A stretch of 64,000 nucleotides of DNA. Source: Paenibacillus polymyxa M1. GTDB lineage: Bacteria; Bacillota; Bacilli; Paenibacillales; Paenibacillaceae. The stretch's first letter is position 1. Each line of letters begins with the position of its first letter. Location: NCBI RefSeq assembly GCF_000237325.1, contig NC_017542.1, positions 115,001 to 179,000 of the forward strand, given 5' to 3'. A program made the position numbers and the translations under genes. Below, piece after piece: positions 40,560-50,039 of the stretch. Below the pieces are notes generated by a model. The model did no database searches. It saw nothing but the letters and a program-made list of their open reading frames with translations, and was not told the origin of the DNA.

Positions 40560-40985
40560 ATGCCACACAATGCAAAGGTTCGAATCCGTCTTCATAGTCA
40601 TCATGACGGAGAAGATGTGGTACAGGAGCTTCCTGGAGAAGCAATCGTTCGCGGGAAGCATCTATATATAAGGTACGAAGAGCCGCAAGAGAGTCCTGAG
40701 GGCGGTACGACACGGAACACAGTCAAGATCGGACCAGATGAGCTAAAGCTGATTCGTCACGGTGAGGTACAATCGGAGCAGTCGTTCGCGCTGGGACGCA
40801 GGTTGCCTGGATTTTACCGCTCGCCTTATTTAAACCTGAACATGTCTGCGCATACGCAGAAGCTCGATATTCGGATGGATGGATTCACCGGACATGTGAG
40901 CTGGACCTATGATCTGTACGTATTTGAGGATTTCTCGGGGCATTTTGCCATTAGTTTGCATATACAGGAGGAGCAACAATCATGA
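40560..40985 (+). CDS. ywiB: YwiB family protein (DUF1934)
   Basis: 141 residues from the ATG at 40560 (ATGGAG SD 9 bases upstream; the in-frame ATG at 40545 lies in that SD). A beta-barrel-like sequence ([72 protein letters not shown]). The family is always found before argS in Bacillales. It overlaps the argS start by 4 bases (ATGA), so translation is coupled. Function unknown. Confidence 0.92.
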   Translation: MPHNAKVRIRLHSHHDGEDVVQELPGEAIVRGKHLYIRYEEPQESPEGGTTRNTVKIGPDELKLIRHGEVQSEQSFALGRRLPGFYRSPYLNLNMSAHTQKLDIRMDGFTGHVSWTYDLYVFEDFSGHFAISLHIQEEQQS

Positions 40986-42661
40986 CAAGCAATCCACTGG
41001 AACTTATTAATCAAAAGGTGACCTCAGCAATCGAGGCAGCGGTGCTGGCTGCCGGAATCGTGAGCCGTGAAGAGCTGCCGACCATTACACTGGAGGTGCC
41101 TAAGGACAAGTCACACGGTGACTTAGCTACCAACGTAGCAATGCAGCTCACTCGCATTGCGAAGAAGAATCCGCGTCAAATCGCTGAAGATTTGATCGCA
41201 AATATGGACTTAGCTTCCGCTTCTATTGAAAGTGCGGAAATCGCCGGACCGGGCTTTATTAACTTTCGCCTGAACAAGAGCTACCTTTATGCAGTGATTG
41301 GACAAGTACAGGAGCAAGGCGCGGATTACGGACGTGTACAGGTAGGTGCAGGCAAAAAGGTACAGATCGAATTTGTCAGCGCCAATCCGACGGGGAGTCT
41401 TCACTTGGGTCATGCACGTGGTGCAGCCGTAGGGGATGCGCTCTGTAACGTGCTTGATTTTGCAGGATATCAAGTCACTCGTGAATATTACATTAATGAT
41501 GCGGGGAACCAGATTTACAATATGAGCCGTTCCATTGAAGCGCGTTATTTGCAGGAGCTGGGACAGCCTGCAGAGATGCCGGAGGACGGATACCATGGTG
41601 AGGACATCATTGGGTTTGCGAAGGAACTGGTGGCTGAGAAGGGCGATTCTCTGTTGTCCATGGAACCGGGAGATCGTGCCGCTTATTTCCGTGAATACGG
41701 TTTGGAAAAGGAACTGAATAAGATCAAGCGTGATCTGGAGCGGTTCCGTGTACCTTTTGATTCCTGGTTTAGTGAAACATCACTGTATGATAACGGTGAA
41801 GTGCTTAAAGCGCTGAATGAGCTGCGTGACCGTGAGGAAATTTATGATAAGGACGGAGCTACTTGGCTGAACACGACCAAGTATGGCGACGATAAAGACC
41901 GTGTATTGATCAAAAATGACGGCACTTATACGTACCTGACTCCGGATATCGCCTATCACCGCGACAAATATGCTCGTGGGTATGACACGATCATCAACAT
42001 CTGGGGAGCGGATCACCACGGCTATATTCCACGAATGAAAGCGGCAATGGAAGCACTGGGCAATGACCCGGATAAGCTTAAAGTACTGATTGCCCAAATG
42101 GTCAGCTTGTTCCAAAACGGGGAAAAAGTAAAAATGTCCAAGCGTACTGGCAAGGCCGTAACGATGGAGGATCTGATGGAAGAAGTGGGCGTAGACGCGA
42201 TCCGTTACTTCTTCACCATGCGTAGTATGGACTCACATCTGGATTTTGATATGGATTTGGCGATTTCCACTTCCAATGAGAATCCGGTATTCTACGTGCA
42301 ATATGCACACGCACGTGCATGCAGCGTATATCGTCAAGCCGAAGAGCAGGGTATTGCTGTACTGCCATTGGCAGAAGTTGACTTGTCGAAGCTGACGGCT
42401 GAGCATGAATACGATCTGTTACGCAAAATTGGCGAGTTGCCAGAGGAAGTATCGGTGGCAGCTGCAAACTTTGCGCCGCATCGCATGATTCGCTATGTCT
42501 ACGAGCTGGCATCCATGTTCCACAGCTACTATAAGGCAGAGCGTGTCATCACGGAGGATGCCGCTCAAACGCAAGCTCGCTTGGCCTTGTTTGGCGCGGT
42601 CCGCACGACCATTGCCAATGTACTGAAGCTGGTGGGTGTGTCTGCACCGGAACGTATGTAA
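40982..42661 (+). CDS. argS: arginyl-tRNA synthetase
   Basis: Class I synthetase, 559 residues. N-terminal ArgRS-specific domain (about 1-115) contacting the D-loop, then the HIGH motif as [22 protein letters not shown] (KMSKS-like) and the all-helical anticodon-binding C-terminus. It charges tRNA-Arg, the same tRNA set edited by TadA encoded nearby. No T-box leader. Coupled to ywiB and closed by its own terminator. Confidence 0.96.
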   Translation: MTSNPLELINQKVTSAIEAAVLAAGIVSREELPTITLEVPKDKSHGDLATNVAMQLTRIAKKNPRQIAEDLIANMDLASASIESAEIAGPGFINFRLNKSYLYAVIGQVQEQGADYGRVQVGAGKKVQIEFVSANPTGSLHLGHARGAAVGDALCNVLDFAGYQVTREYYINDAGNQIYNMSRSIEARYLQELGQPAEMPEDGYHGEDIIGFAKELVAEKGDSLLSMEPGDRAAYFREYGLEKELNKIKRDLERFRVPFDSWFSETSLYDNGEVLKALNELRDREEIYDKDGATWLNTTKYGDDKDRVLIKNDGTYTYLTPDIAYHRDKYARGYDTIINIWGADHHGYIPRMKAAMEALGNDPDKLKVLIAQMVSLFQNGEKVKMSKRTGKAVTMEDLMEEVGVDAIRYFFTMRSMDSHLDFDMDLAISTSNENPVFYVQYAHARACSVYRQAEEQGIAVLPLAEVDLSKLTAEHEYDLLRKIGELPEEVSVAAANFAPHRMIRYVYELASMFHSYYKAERVITEDAAQTQARLALFGAVRTTIANVLKLVGVSAPERM

Positions 42662-42706
42662 GTAAAAAACTGCAACATAATGACCCTGTAGTCATATGTA
42701 TAATAG

Positions 42707-42763
42707 TAAAAAGGAACCGTTCGTGCTGCCCTCTACAGGGAGGCCCGTTCGGTTCCTTTTTTA
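42707..42763 (+). terminator. argS terminator
   Basis: AAAAAGGAACCG...CGGTTCCTTTTTT with an inner GCCCTC/GAGGGC-like extension and a T run. Confidence 0.88.
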
Positions 42764-42792
42764 GGTTTGAGTACTTTTTAGGTTCGAGTGGC

Positions 42793-43653
42793 TTAATAGC
42801 GTTCCAGTACCAGATTCGTTTTCAGAGAATCGGCGGGAATCAGCCATCCTTTGGATTGTAGCAGGTTAATCAGCTTGGCGCGGTTGCTTGTGGCAGTATT
42901 GTAATCCGAAGTTTTGAAGGAGATTTCGATGATATTGTCGGTACCCGATCCGTTTGCGCTACGAATAGGCCATACTTCAACGTCAGTATCCAAGCCCTGA
43001 AAGCTGCCCTCATATTTGCTGACCTGTACAGGACCGCGTACTCTGGAGTTTGCCAAGGTATGTTTGCCCCAGTTGCTGCTTTTCCAGTTTTGCAGCTTGC
43101 CCGGAAGATTGTCCTGCAATTGTTTTAACGCCTGATCCGGGGAAGGCAGAGCTAATCCTTTGGAGGCGTTTGTTTTCTTGTCATTGGAAAAGCTTAATGT
43201 CTGCTTGCTGTATCCCCAATCCACCTCAGCCTCATAATTATCATCAGAGGCACTGAAACCTTCTTTATTCGCTTGAGTGAGTGCTGCATCAATATTCCCG
43301 TTTGTGATCGCATAGCGCTTTTTGTAGGTTAACTCATAGTTTTTTTTATCCTCTTTTTTGCGAAATCTAACGTTCCAGCCCTCGTCATTCAATTGCAAGG
43401 AGTCTGTATCAAAAAACTCGACGCTTAATCGTTGCGCATCTTCGCTAATTCCGAACTCATTTACGATGCCGCTTTTTAAAGAGCCATCCGCATTGAGGAC
43501 CTGAGCTGTATCCAGCAGCAGCTTAACCTCATAGCTTGGCGTGGCATTGGCAGCCGCTTGTACGGGCTCTGCACCTTTCCATCCTGTTGCGAGCAGTACT
43601 GCACTCAGAGTTACTACTGACATGAATTTAGTGATACGCAGGCTTGTTTTCAT
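42793..43653 (-). CDS. secreted CYTH-like domain protein
   Basis: 286 residues. Signal peptide (basic start, hydrophobic 14-32, AAA site near 33-36). The mature part shows a CYTH-type signature: YEVKLLLDT early, then SVEFFDTDSLQLNDEGWNVRFRKKEDKKNYELTYKKRY, with alternating charged residues that line such tunnels. CYTH proteins bind triphosphates or polyphosphate inside the cell; an exported one is unusual. No catalytic assignment is safe. SD AGGAGAGG is present. Confidence 0.75.
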   Translation of the reverse strand: MKTSLRITKFMSVVTLSAVLLATGWKGAEPVQAAANATPSYEVKLLLDTAQVLNADGSLKSGIVNEFGISEDAQRLSVEFFDTDSLQLNDEGWNVRFRKKEDKKNYELTYKKRYAITNGNIDAALTQANKEGFSASDDNYEAEVDWGYSKQTLSFSNDKKTNASKGLALPSPDQALKQLQDNLPGKLQNWKSSNWGKHTLANSRVRGPVQVSKYEGSFQGLDTDVEVWPIRSANGSGTDNIIEISFKTSDYNTATSNRAKLINLLQSKGWLIPADSLKTNLVLERY

Positions 43654-43794
43654 TTCATCCTCTCCTGTTCGTCCGAATAGGTTACACGCTTCACTTTACG
43701 GGTATTTTGTCAGTCGTATGTCAAGACAAGAGGGTACTCCGGTTAAAAAATGCCATAATTTTTATATGACAGCTAAGATTTAATCTTGGTTCCA

Positions 43795-44673
43795 TCATAA
43801 ATATTCAGTGAATCTGTGGATCAGCGCAGAGCGATGACGATCTCTGTTGCTGACCATATAAATGTGCCTTTCAACAGGCTGTCCCGGAATAGGCCTTACA
43901 ACCAGTAAACCCCGTTCAACCTCTGATTGAACAGCAATACGAGAGACAAAGGAGATGTGTTCTCCCAGCATAACCGCCTGCTTGATGGCCTCCAGTGAAT
44001 CCAATTCCAGATAGGATGGAAGCCGGCGCCTCCCGCGCTCTAGCCATTTGTCAGTCGCGTGGCGTGTGCTGGAATCCTTTCCATGCAATACAAAAGAGGA
44101 AGAAGCGATACGCTCGGATGTCAAATCGGTTTCGCTAGCGAGCGGATGAGTGGGTGAGCAGATGAGCACCAGTTCATCTTCCCCCAAGGATTCTGAGAGT
44201 AACGTGGGGGATTGAAACGGCTCTGCCGAAATAATGCCAAGGTCAATTTCGTGGCGAGCAAGCATGTCCTTGATCACGGGCGCTGTTTTCACGGATAAGG
44301 AGATGTGAATGCCCGGATGCTCGCGGGCAAACCGATGCAGCACGGCAGGAAGCAGATAGGTAGCAGGTACATAGCTTGCGCCAATACGTATGCTGCCTCG
44401 TTGGAGTGTATCGAACTCACGGACAACCCGCTCGGCCTCAGCCGCAAGTGCATTAATCTTGGTGGCATAGTGCAGTAGGGCATTTCCGGCATCCGTCAGG
44501 ATGATTTTGCCCATACGTGTGTCAAACAGCTTTACTCCGAATTCACGCTCCAGATTTTTCATATGAAAAGTAACAGTAGGTTGCTTTAGGCCGAGAAGCT
44601 CGGCTACGGTGGTAATTTTATGGTGCTTGTTCAGCAGCTCTACAATATGTAACTTTAGAAGACTTAAGTTCAC
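43795..44673 (-). CDS. LysR-family transcriptional regulator
   Basis: 292 residues, GTG start. N-terminal wHTH (LKLHIVELLNKHHKITTVAELLGLKQPTVTFHMKNLEREF) and effector domain from ~90. The region before it, shared with the divergent ABC importer operon at 44874, holds a perfect LysR T-N11-A palindrome. By position it should control the importer. The class of effector is not readable from the sequence. Confidence 0.9.
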   Translation of the reverse strand: MNLSLLKLHIVELLNKHHKITTVAELLGLKQPTVTFHMKNLEREFGVKLFDTRMGKIILTDAGNALLHYATKINALAAEAERVVREFDTLQRGSIRIGASYVPATYLLPAVLHRFAREHPGIHISLSVKTAPVIKDMLARHEIDLGIISAEPFQSPTLLSESLGEDELVLICSPTHPLASETDLTSERIASSSFVLHGKDSSTRHATDKWLERGRRRLPSYLELDSLEAIKQAVMLGEHISFVSRIAVQSEVERGLLVVRPIPGQPVERHIYMVSNRDRHRSALIHRFTEYL

Positions 44674-44745
44674 TTAGAATGCCTCGCTTTCAGTTTGATC
44701 GAACAATCATGCTATTCTTTGGGCAGCAGCATCAATCGCCTCTAT

Positions 44746-44760
44746 ATAGATTAAATCTAT
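44746..44760. promoter_or_regulatory. LysR-type operator between the regulator and ABC importer
   Basis: ATAGATTAAATCTAT: perfect 7-1-7 inverted repeat containing T-N11-A, the canonical LysR box. Confidence 0.7.
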
Positions 44761-44873
44761 GAGTGTTAACACAATTCATTGAAATAATTAATTTTGTTTT
44801 AACTTTCCAATAACACAGGTTGCGAATTCAAGTTTTACACTGGGGTCAGTCATAAGAACAGGCAGGTAATGTG

Positions 44874-45872
44874 ATGAATCAGGATCTATATATTCGCGGA
44901 GTAAGTAAAACCTTCAGCCAAACCACCGCGTTGCATGAGACGAATCTGATCGTACGACAGGGTAAATTCACCACATTGCTCGGACCGTCCGGCTGTGGGA
45001 AGACGACGCTCTTGCGCTTGATTGCTGGTCTGGAGACACCGGATATCGGCACAATCACGATGGGAGAGGAAATTCTCTTTTCAGCTAAACGCAAAAAGGA
45101 TGTTCCCACACATCTCCGCCACTTTGGTATGGTCTTTCAAGATTTCGCGCTGTGGCCGCATATGACGGTGTTTGAAAATGTGGCCTTCGGCTTGCGAGCG
45201 AGCAAACGGGGGAAAAGGGCTGTTAACGCTCAAGGCAAGGAACTGCGGGCAGTGGTGCTGGAAGCGCTCGATAAGGTGAGGTTGTCAGGGCTGGAGGATC
45301 GTTACCCTCATCAACTATCCGGTGGTCAGCAGCAGCGGGTTGCTTTTGCAAGAGCAGTTGCTATCCGGCCTCGACTGGTTTTGTTCGACGAGCCGCTTAG
45401 TGCACTGGATGCCGTACTACGGGAGGAGATGCGCATTGAGATGATATCGCTTGTGCGCGATTTGGGGCTAACCGCCCTATACGTCACCCATGATCAGATC
45501 GAGGCCATGTCCATGTCTGATGAAGTGGTGGTTATGAAAAGTGGACATATTTTGCAGACCGGAACACCAGAGGTGATCTATAGTCGCCCAGCTCATCCAG
45601 AGGTGGCAAGGTTTATCGGTAAATCCAACTGGATCGAGTTGGAACGGACACTATTCCGACCTGAACATGTCCGATGGGAACAGGAGCAAGCGGATCAGCA
45701 CACTTTTACAGTAGAGATCCTGCATGTCAGCTATGTTGGCGATCGCTATGAAATCCGTCTACTAGCCGAAAACGGTGAGCAATGGACTGCGTATCACTCC
45801 ACCCGCTTGCCCATAGGCGAACAAATGCATATTTGGGTATCACCGCAATACATCCACCAACTTGAAACATAG
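44874..45872 (+). CDS. ABC importer ATP-binding protein (Fe3+/phosphonate-type family)
   Basis: 332 residues. Walker A GPSGCGKTT, Q-loop, signature LSGGQQQR, Walker B LVLFDEPLSALD and switch His in VTHDQ. A C-terminal OB/TOBE-like regulatory domain starts near residue 245. This is the FbpC/PotA/PhnT family. The first gene of a three-part importer with its own binding protein and fused permease. ATG at 44874 behind an AGGTAAT-type weak SD; GTG 44871 is the alternative. Confidence 0.92.
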   Translation: MNQDLYIRGVSKTFSQTTALHETNLIVRQGKFTTLLGPSGCGKTTLLRLIAGLETPDIGTITMGEEILFSAKRKKDVPTHLRHFGMVFQDFALWPHMTVFENVAFGLRASKRGKRAVNAQGKELRAVVLEALDKVRLSGLEDRYPHQLSGGQQQRVAFARAVAIRPRLVLFDEPLSALDAVLREEMRIEMISLVRDLGLTALYVTHDQIEAMSMSDEVVVMKSGHILQTGTPEVIYSRPAHPEVARFIGKSNWIELERTLFRPEHVRWEQEQADQHTFTVEILHVSYVGDRYEIRLLAENGEQWTAYHSTRLPIGEQMHIWVSPQYIHQLET

Positions 45873-45891
45873 GGAAAAGGGGTTATATAAG

Positions 45892-46965
45892 ATGATGAAT
45901 AGGCGTGTTTTTCGTACAGGATGGAAAAAAGGGGCTATGCTTGCTTTAACATTGACTTTTGGACTGGCTGTGGCAGGCTGCGGAACGGCTACGACATCGA
46001 AGGATGGGGCACAAGCAGATGGAACAGCAAAACCAGCGGGAGCAGCGGCGTCCACCGATCAGAGGCTGGTTGTTTACAGCGCAGGCCCGGATGGACTGGC
46101 GAAAAAGCTGGTAGCGGGGTATGAGGCGCAGAGCGGGGTTAAGGTAGAGTTATTCCAGGGAACGACAGGTAAGATTTTAGCCCGCATGGAAGCGGAGAAA
46201 ACGAATCCGGTAGCGGACGTGGTTGTGCTAGCATCACTTCCGTCTGTGCAAGGCTTGAAAAAGGAAGGACTCACGCTCCCCTATCCAGATGCCAAAAATG
46301 CGGACAAGCTAAACCCAGACTGGTCCGATAAGGAGGGCAACTATTTTAGCACCAGTGCTTCTGCTCTAGGTATTGCATATAACACAAAGTTAGTGAAGAC
46401 ACGACCTACTTCATGGGCCGATTTAGCGAAGCCTGAGTACAAGGATCAGGTTAACATCCCCGACCCATCGCTGTCCGGCTCAGCGTTGGATTTTATGACA
46501 GGCTATCTGAGCGCCAAGGGCGATGGAGGCTGGACGTTGTTTGAGCAGTACAAGGCAAACGGTGTGGCCATGGCCGGTGCCAATCAGGAAGCGCTAGATC
46601 CAGTGATTACGGGGGCTAAAGGTGTAGTCGTCGCTGCGGTCGATTACATGACCTACAAGGCTAAAGCCAAAGGTGAGCCGATTGACATCGTTTATCCGAC
46701 AGAGGGAACGGTTATTAGTCCGCGTCCTGCCGCAATCCTCAAGTCCACACAGCATGAACAAAATGCCAAAGCGTTCATTGACTATCTGTTGTCGGACGAG
46801 GCACAAAAACTAGTAGCAGATGCTTCCCTACTCCCTGGACGCACGGATATCAAAGCTGACAAGCGTGCCAACCTGGACGAGATCCCGTTGTTGAAAACCA
46901 ATTGGGAATGGATGGGTGAGCACGGATCAGACGTGACGGAAAAGTTCACGCAAATGTTCAAATAA
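45892..46965 (+). CDS. ABC importer substrate-binding lipoprotein
   Basis: 357 residues. Lipoprotein signal: basic start, hydrophobic segment, lipobox AVAGC with C30 lipidated. The mature part is a type 2 periplasmic-binding fold (LVVYSAGPDGLAKKLVAGYEAQSGVKVELFQGTTGKILARMEAE...). This family (AfuA/FbpA/PhnS) includes binders of ferric ion, 2-aminoethylphosphonate and sugar phosphates. The paired tyrosines that bind iron in FbpA are not obvious, so I would not call it iron-specific. Coupled to the ATPase gene. Confidence 0.9.
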   Translation: MMNRRVFRTGWKKGAMLALTLTFGLAVAGCGTATTSKDGAQADGTAKPAGAAASTDQRLVVYSAGPDGLAKKLVAGYEAQSGVKVELFQGTTGKILARMEAEKTNPVADVVVLASLPSVQGLKKEGLTLPYPDAKNADKLNPDWSDKEGNYFSTSASALGIAYNTKLVKTRPTSWADLAKPEYKDQVNIPDPSLSGSALDFMTGYLSAKGDGGWTLFEQYKANGVAMAGANQEALDPVITGAKGVVVAAVDYMTYKAKAKGEPIDIVYPTEGTVISPRPAAILKSTQHEQNAKAFIDYLLSDEAQKLVADASLLPGRTDIKADKRANLDEIPLLKTNWEWMGEHGSDVTEKFTQMFK

Positions 46966-46969
46966 GCCG

Positions 46970-48640
46970 ATGGGAGGTTTGTCTGTTAAACACATCAGGG
47001 GATGGTCCCTGACACTTGCTCTGATCGCGCTTCTTTTCCTAATTTTGCTGCCATTGCTGCAAATCTTCATCCAAAGTGTGTATGTTGAAGGAAAATTTCA
47101 ATGGGCAGCGCCTTTTCGAACGTTAGCTGCTTCTCAATTTGCAGGAGTGCTATTCAGCTCAATTTGGCTAGGCATCTGCGTAATTGCAGGAACGACTGCC
47201 CTTGCACTTCCGCTAGCCTGGATCATGTCCAACACCCGACTTGCACACTGGCGCTGGTTGGATGTCGTGCTGCTGATTCCGTTTATGACTCCGCCCTATA
47301 TCGGGTCCATGGGATGGATTCTGTTTATGCAAAAAAACGGGTATCTGGAACAGTTGTTCCCGGACCTGCACTTCTTAACGGCTTCCTTCTTCAGCCTTGG
47401 TGGCATGGTGATGATCATGAGCCTGCATCTGTTTCCATTCCTGTACCTGCTGCTGCGCGGGGCGCTGGTAAGGATTGGCGGCAGCCTGGAAGAGGCAGGT
47501 GCGGTCATGGGCGGGGGATTTCTGTACAGGTTCCGTCGAATCATTTTACCTTTGCTGTTATCGGCATACGGAATGGGTGCACTGCTCATTTTCGTTAAAA
47601 CGATTGCTGAGTTTGGCACACCCGCTACCTTTGGGCGCCGTATCGGGTATGAGGTCATGACTTCTGAAATTCACAAATATATTTCCAGCTGGCCCATTGA
47701 TTTTGGCAAAGCAACATCAATGGCTTCGGTGTTGTTAACGGCCTGCCTGCTTATGTGGTATGTGCAATCGGTGATCAATCGAAAGTTCACATACAGGCTG
47801 GTAGGGGGTAAAGGTTCGCGACCTTCCCGTCTTCGTGTATCCAGCTGGACTACAGCACTGAGTGTCGCATTCATCCTATTGCTGCTCATCGCAGCTATTG
47901 GTATCCCTTATTTTTCAATTATCGCGGCCTCCTCTATGAAGCTGCGGGGAATCGGACTGGCATGGAACAATCTTACACTCGACTATTACAAGGAACTGCT
48001 GTCGTGGGGCTCAGAAAGCATGGAAGCGCTACTGAACAGTGTATTTCTCTCTTTGGGTGCATCGACGATTGCTGTGGTGCTGGGCACCTGGTTTGCGCTG
48101 GTTATCGGTGGATCACGCACGAAGATCCAACGGACAGTTGATGCATTCAGCTTGCTTCCGAATACAGTGCCGGGAATTGTTATGGTGGTGGGTCTGATTT
48201 TGTGGTGGAACTCGCCGTGGATGCCGATTCCGTTGTATAACACATACGGCATGGTTATTCTGACGTATGTAATTTTGTTTGTCCCTTATACAGTTCAGTA
48301 TGTTAAAAGCGCTTTTACACAGGTGGATCATACTCTTTTTCAGGCGGGACAAGTATTTGGCGGGCGACCGTCTTACATATTCCGCCGGATTGTATTGCCG
48401 CTGATTGTACCGGGGATGCTCGCTGGTTGGATGATGACCTTTACCATTGCTTCACGGGAGCTGGTAGGATCATTGCTGATTTTACCGCCGTCCGTCCAGA
48501 CGTCTGCAACCTATATATTTGCCCAGTTTGAGCAGGGACAGGTGTCGCTTGGCATGGCGATGGCTGTTATATCGGTTGGATTGACCACACTGCTACTAAT
48601 CTTAATGGAAAGCTTAAACTCGCGAAGAAAGTGGAAATGA
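46970..48640 (+). CDS. ABC importer permease, two fused membrane domains
   Basis: 556 residues with about twelve hydrophobic segments and two binding-protein-dependent permease modules (EAA-like loops: EEAGAVMGGGFLYRFRRIILPLLL and FQAGQVFGGRPSYIFRRIVLPLIV). FbpB-like fusion. Start uncertain: the ATG at 46970 has no SD ahead of it, while GGGAGG at 46972-46977 is spaced correctly only for a GTT at 46985, which would be atypical. The stop overlaps the next gene by 4 bases. Confidence 0.88.
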   Translation: MGGLSVKHIRGWSLTLALIALLFLILLPLLQIFIQSVYVEGKFQWAAPFRTLAASQFAGVLFSSIWLGICVIAGTTALALPLAWIMSNTRLAHWRWLDVVLLIPFMTPPYIGSMGWILFMQKNGYLEQLFPDLHFLTASFFSLGGMVMIMSLHLFPFLYLLLRGALVRIGGSLEEAGAVMGGGFLYRFRRIILPLLLSAYGMGALLIFVKTIAEFGTPATFGRRIGYEVMTSEIHKYISSWPIDFGKATSMASVLLTACLLMWYVQSVINRKFTYRLVGGKGSRPSRLRVSSWTTALSVAFILLLLIAAIGIPYFSIIAASSMKLRGIGLAWNNLTLDYYKELLSWGSESMEALLNSVFLSLGASTIAVVLGTWFALVIGGSRTKIQRTVDAFSLLPNTVPGIVMVVGLILWWNSPWMPIPLYNTYGMVILTYVILFVPYTVQYVKSAFTQVDHTLFQAGQVFGGRPSYIFRRIVLPLIVPGMLAGWMMTFTIASRELVGSLLILPPSVQTSATYIFAQFEQGQVSLGMAMAVISVGLTTLLLILMESLNSRRKWK

Positions 48641-50022
48641 TGATGACCAAGCTTAGGATTTGGGGCGGAGCGGGCGAACATGGCCGCTCCTGTTATGTTT
48701 TTGAAGGAAAGCAGCATCGTATCATGCTGGATTGTGGCGTAAAAAAGGAAGGAATCGGGCAATATCCGATTTTTCCGCCACAGAAGGTGAAGGAGCTAAC
48801 TACTGTTTTGCTGTCTCATGCACATGAGGATCATTCCATGGCGCTCCCCTTACTGTACAAGTATGGATACCGGGGAGAGGTTTGGACGACCAAGGCCACC
48901 GCTGAGCAGCTGGGCTCCTATTTTCGCTCCTGGCAGACTTATGTTGAATCGAGAGGTGGTGAATTGCCTTACAGTGAACAGGATATCCAATCCATTACCT
49001 ATCGCTATCTAGAAGATGGAGCGCCTTCAGGAGTGTGGTGTGAAGCTTGTCCGGGTGTGAGAATGATGTGGGGACGCAGTGGACATTTGGCTGGTGCAGT
49101 GTGGTATATCATAGAAATGGAAGGGAAGCGGTTGTTCTTTTCTGGAGACTATAGCCGTGAGTCTGAGCTGCTTGCTGCCGATGCACCGGACTTGTGTATG
49201 GGGGAGGGGATAAATGACCTTCCTGAATGCAAGCCACAGTCCTATCTAGTGGACATATCTATCATGGACAATGCCTATGGCATGGATATAGACCCGCAGC
49301 CTGTTAAGCTGGAGCGGCTGAGGGTCGAGATGGAGCAGATATTATGGTCTGGCGGTCATGTGTTGTTGCCAGTGCCTGCCTTTGGCAGAGGACAGGAGTT
49401 GATCGTATGGGCCAGTGAGCAATTCCCCGAACAAGCAATAATTGTAGAGCCTGACCTGTGGCACGGATTGAAACAGTTAAATCGCTGGAGAGAGTGGCTT
49501 CGGCCGGGAGCTTCCACGCGAATAAAACATGTGTTAAACAGTGACAGGGTGTTCGTGCCTCGTGATGCTGCGGAACGAATAAGTCTGCTAGAACGGAACA
49601 CGGCCACTATTATTGTAACAAGGGACGGCATGATGGATTCCCCGCAGGCACGTTGGTATTATCAATATCTGTCGGATAACCGCCATATGCTGAATGATAT
49701 GGACAGCGGAGAAAACATTAGGAACAGTGTGATATTGACCGGTCATGCTTCCAATGGTTCTTTTGGAAAGCATCTGTTGGAACGTGCGGACTCCAATGAC
49801 ATCTGTATAGCTCGGCATTTGACTTACAAGGTGCATCAGGGATTATCGGATGTGAGGCAAATGTTGAAGGATCTGCCTAGCAAACAGGCTGTACTCGTTC
49901 ATGCACCAAAACCGCAGACCGACCTTGTACGAGATGTGTTGATAAGAGAAGAAAATAATGCACATGGAGGTCCTGCCAGAGAAGTTCATTCTGTGGAGCC
50001 AGGTTCAACGATAGAGGTCTAG
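48637..50022 (+). CDS. beta-CASP-type MBL-fold hydrolase
   Basis: 461 residues. Metallo-beta-lactamase motif 2 as H61-A-H63-E-D65-H66 (SHAHEDHS), motif 3 GHLAG, motif 4 FSGDYS, then a beta-CASP insert (about 190-340) and the C-terminal GHASNGSFGKHL and VHAPKP blocks. This is the CPSF73/RNase J-like RNA nuclease superfamily, though no RNase J C-terminal domain is present. It overlaps the permease gene by 4 bases (ATGA), so it is cotranscribed with an importer, which is unexpected. Nuclease activity is an inference. Confidence 0.83.
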   Translation: MMMTKLRIWGGAGEHGRSCYVFEGKQHRIMLDCGVKKEGIGQYPIFPPQKVKELTTVLLSHAHEDHSMALPLLYKYGYRGEVWTTKATAEQLGSYFRSWQTYVESRGGELPYSEQDIQSITYRYLEDGAPSGVWCEACPGVRMMWGRSGHLAGAVWYIIEMEGKRLFFSGDYSRESELLAADAPDLCMGEGINDLPECKPQSYLVDISIMDNAYGMDIDPQPVKLERLRVEMEQILWSGGHVLLPVPAFGRGQELIVWASEQFPEQAIIVEPDLWHGLKQLNRWREWLRPGASTRIKHVLNSDRVFVPRDAAERISLLERNTATIIVTRDGMMDSPQARWYYQYLSDNRHMLNDMDSGENIRNSVILTGHASNGSFGKHLLERADSNDICIARHLTYKVHQGLSDVRQMLKDLPSKQAVLVHAPKPQTDLVRDVLIREENNAHGGPAREVHSVEPGSTIEV

Positions 50023-50039
50023 CATCATCAGATCGTGGT

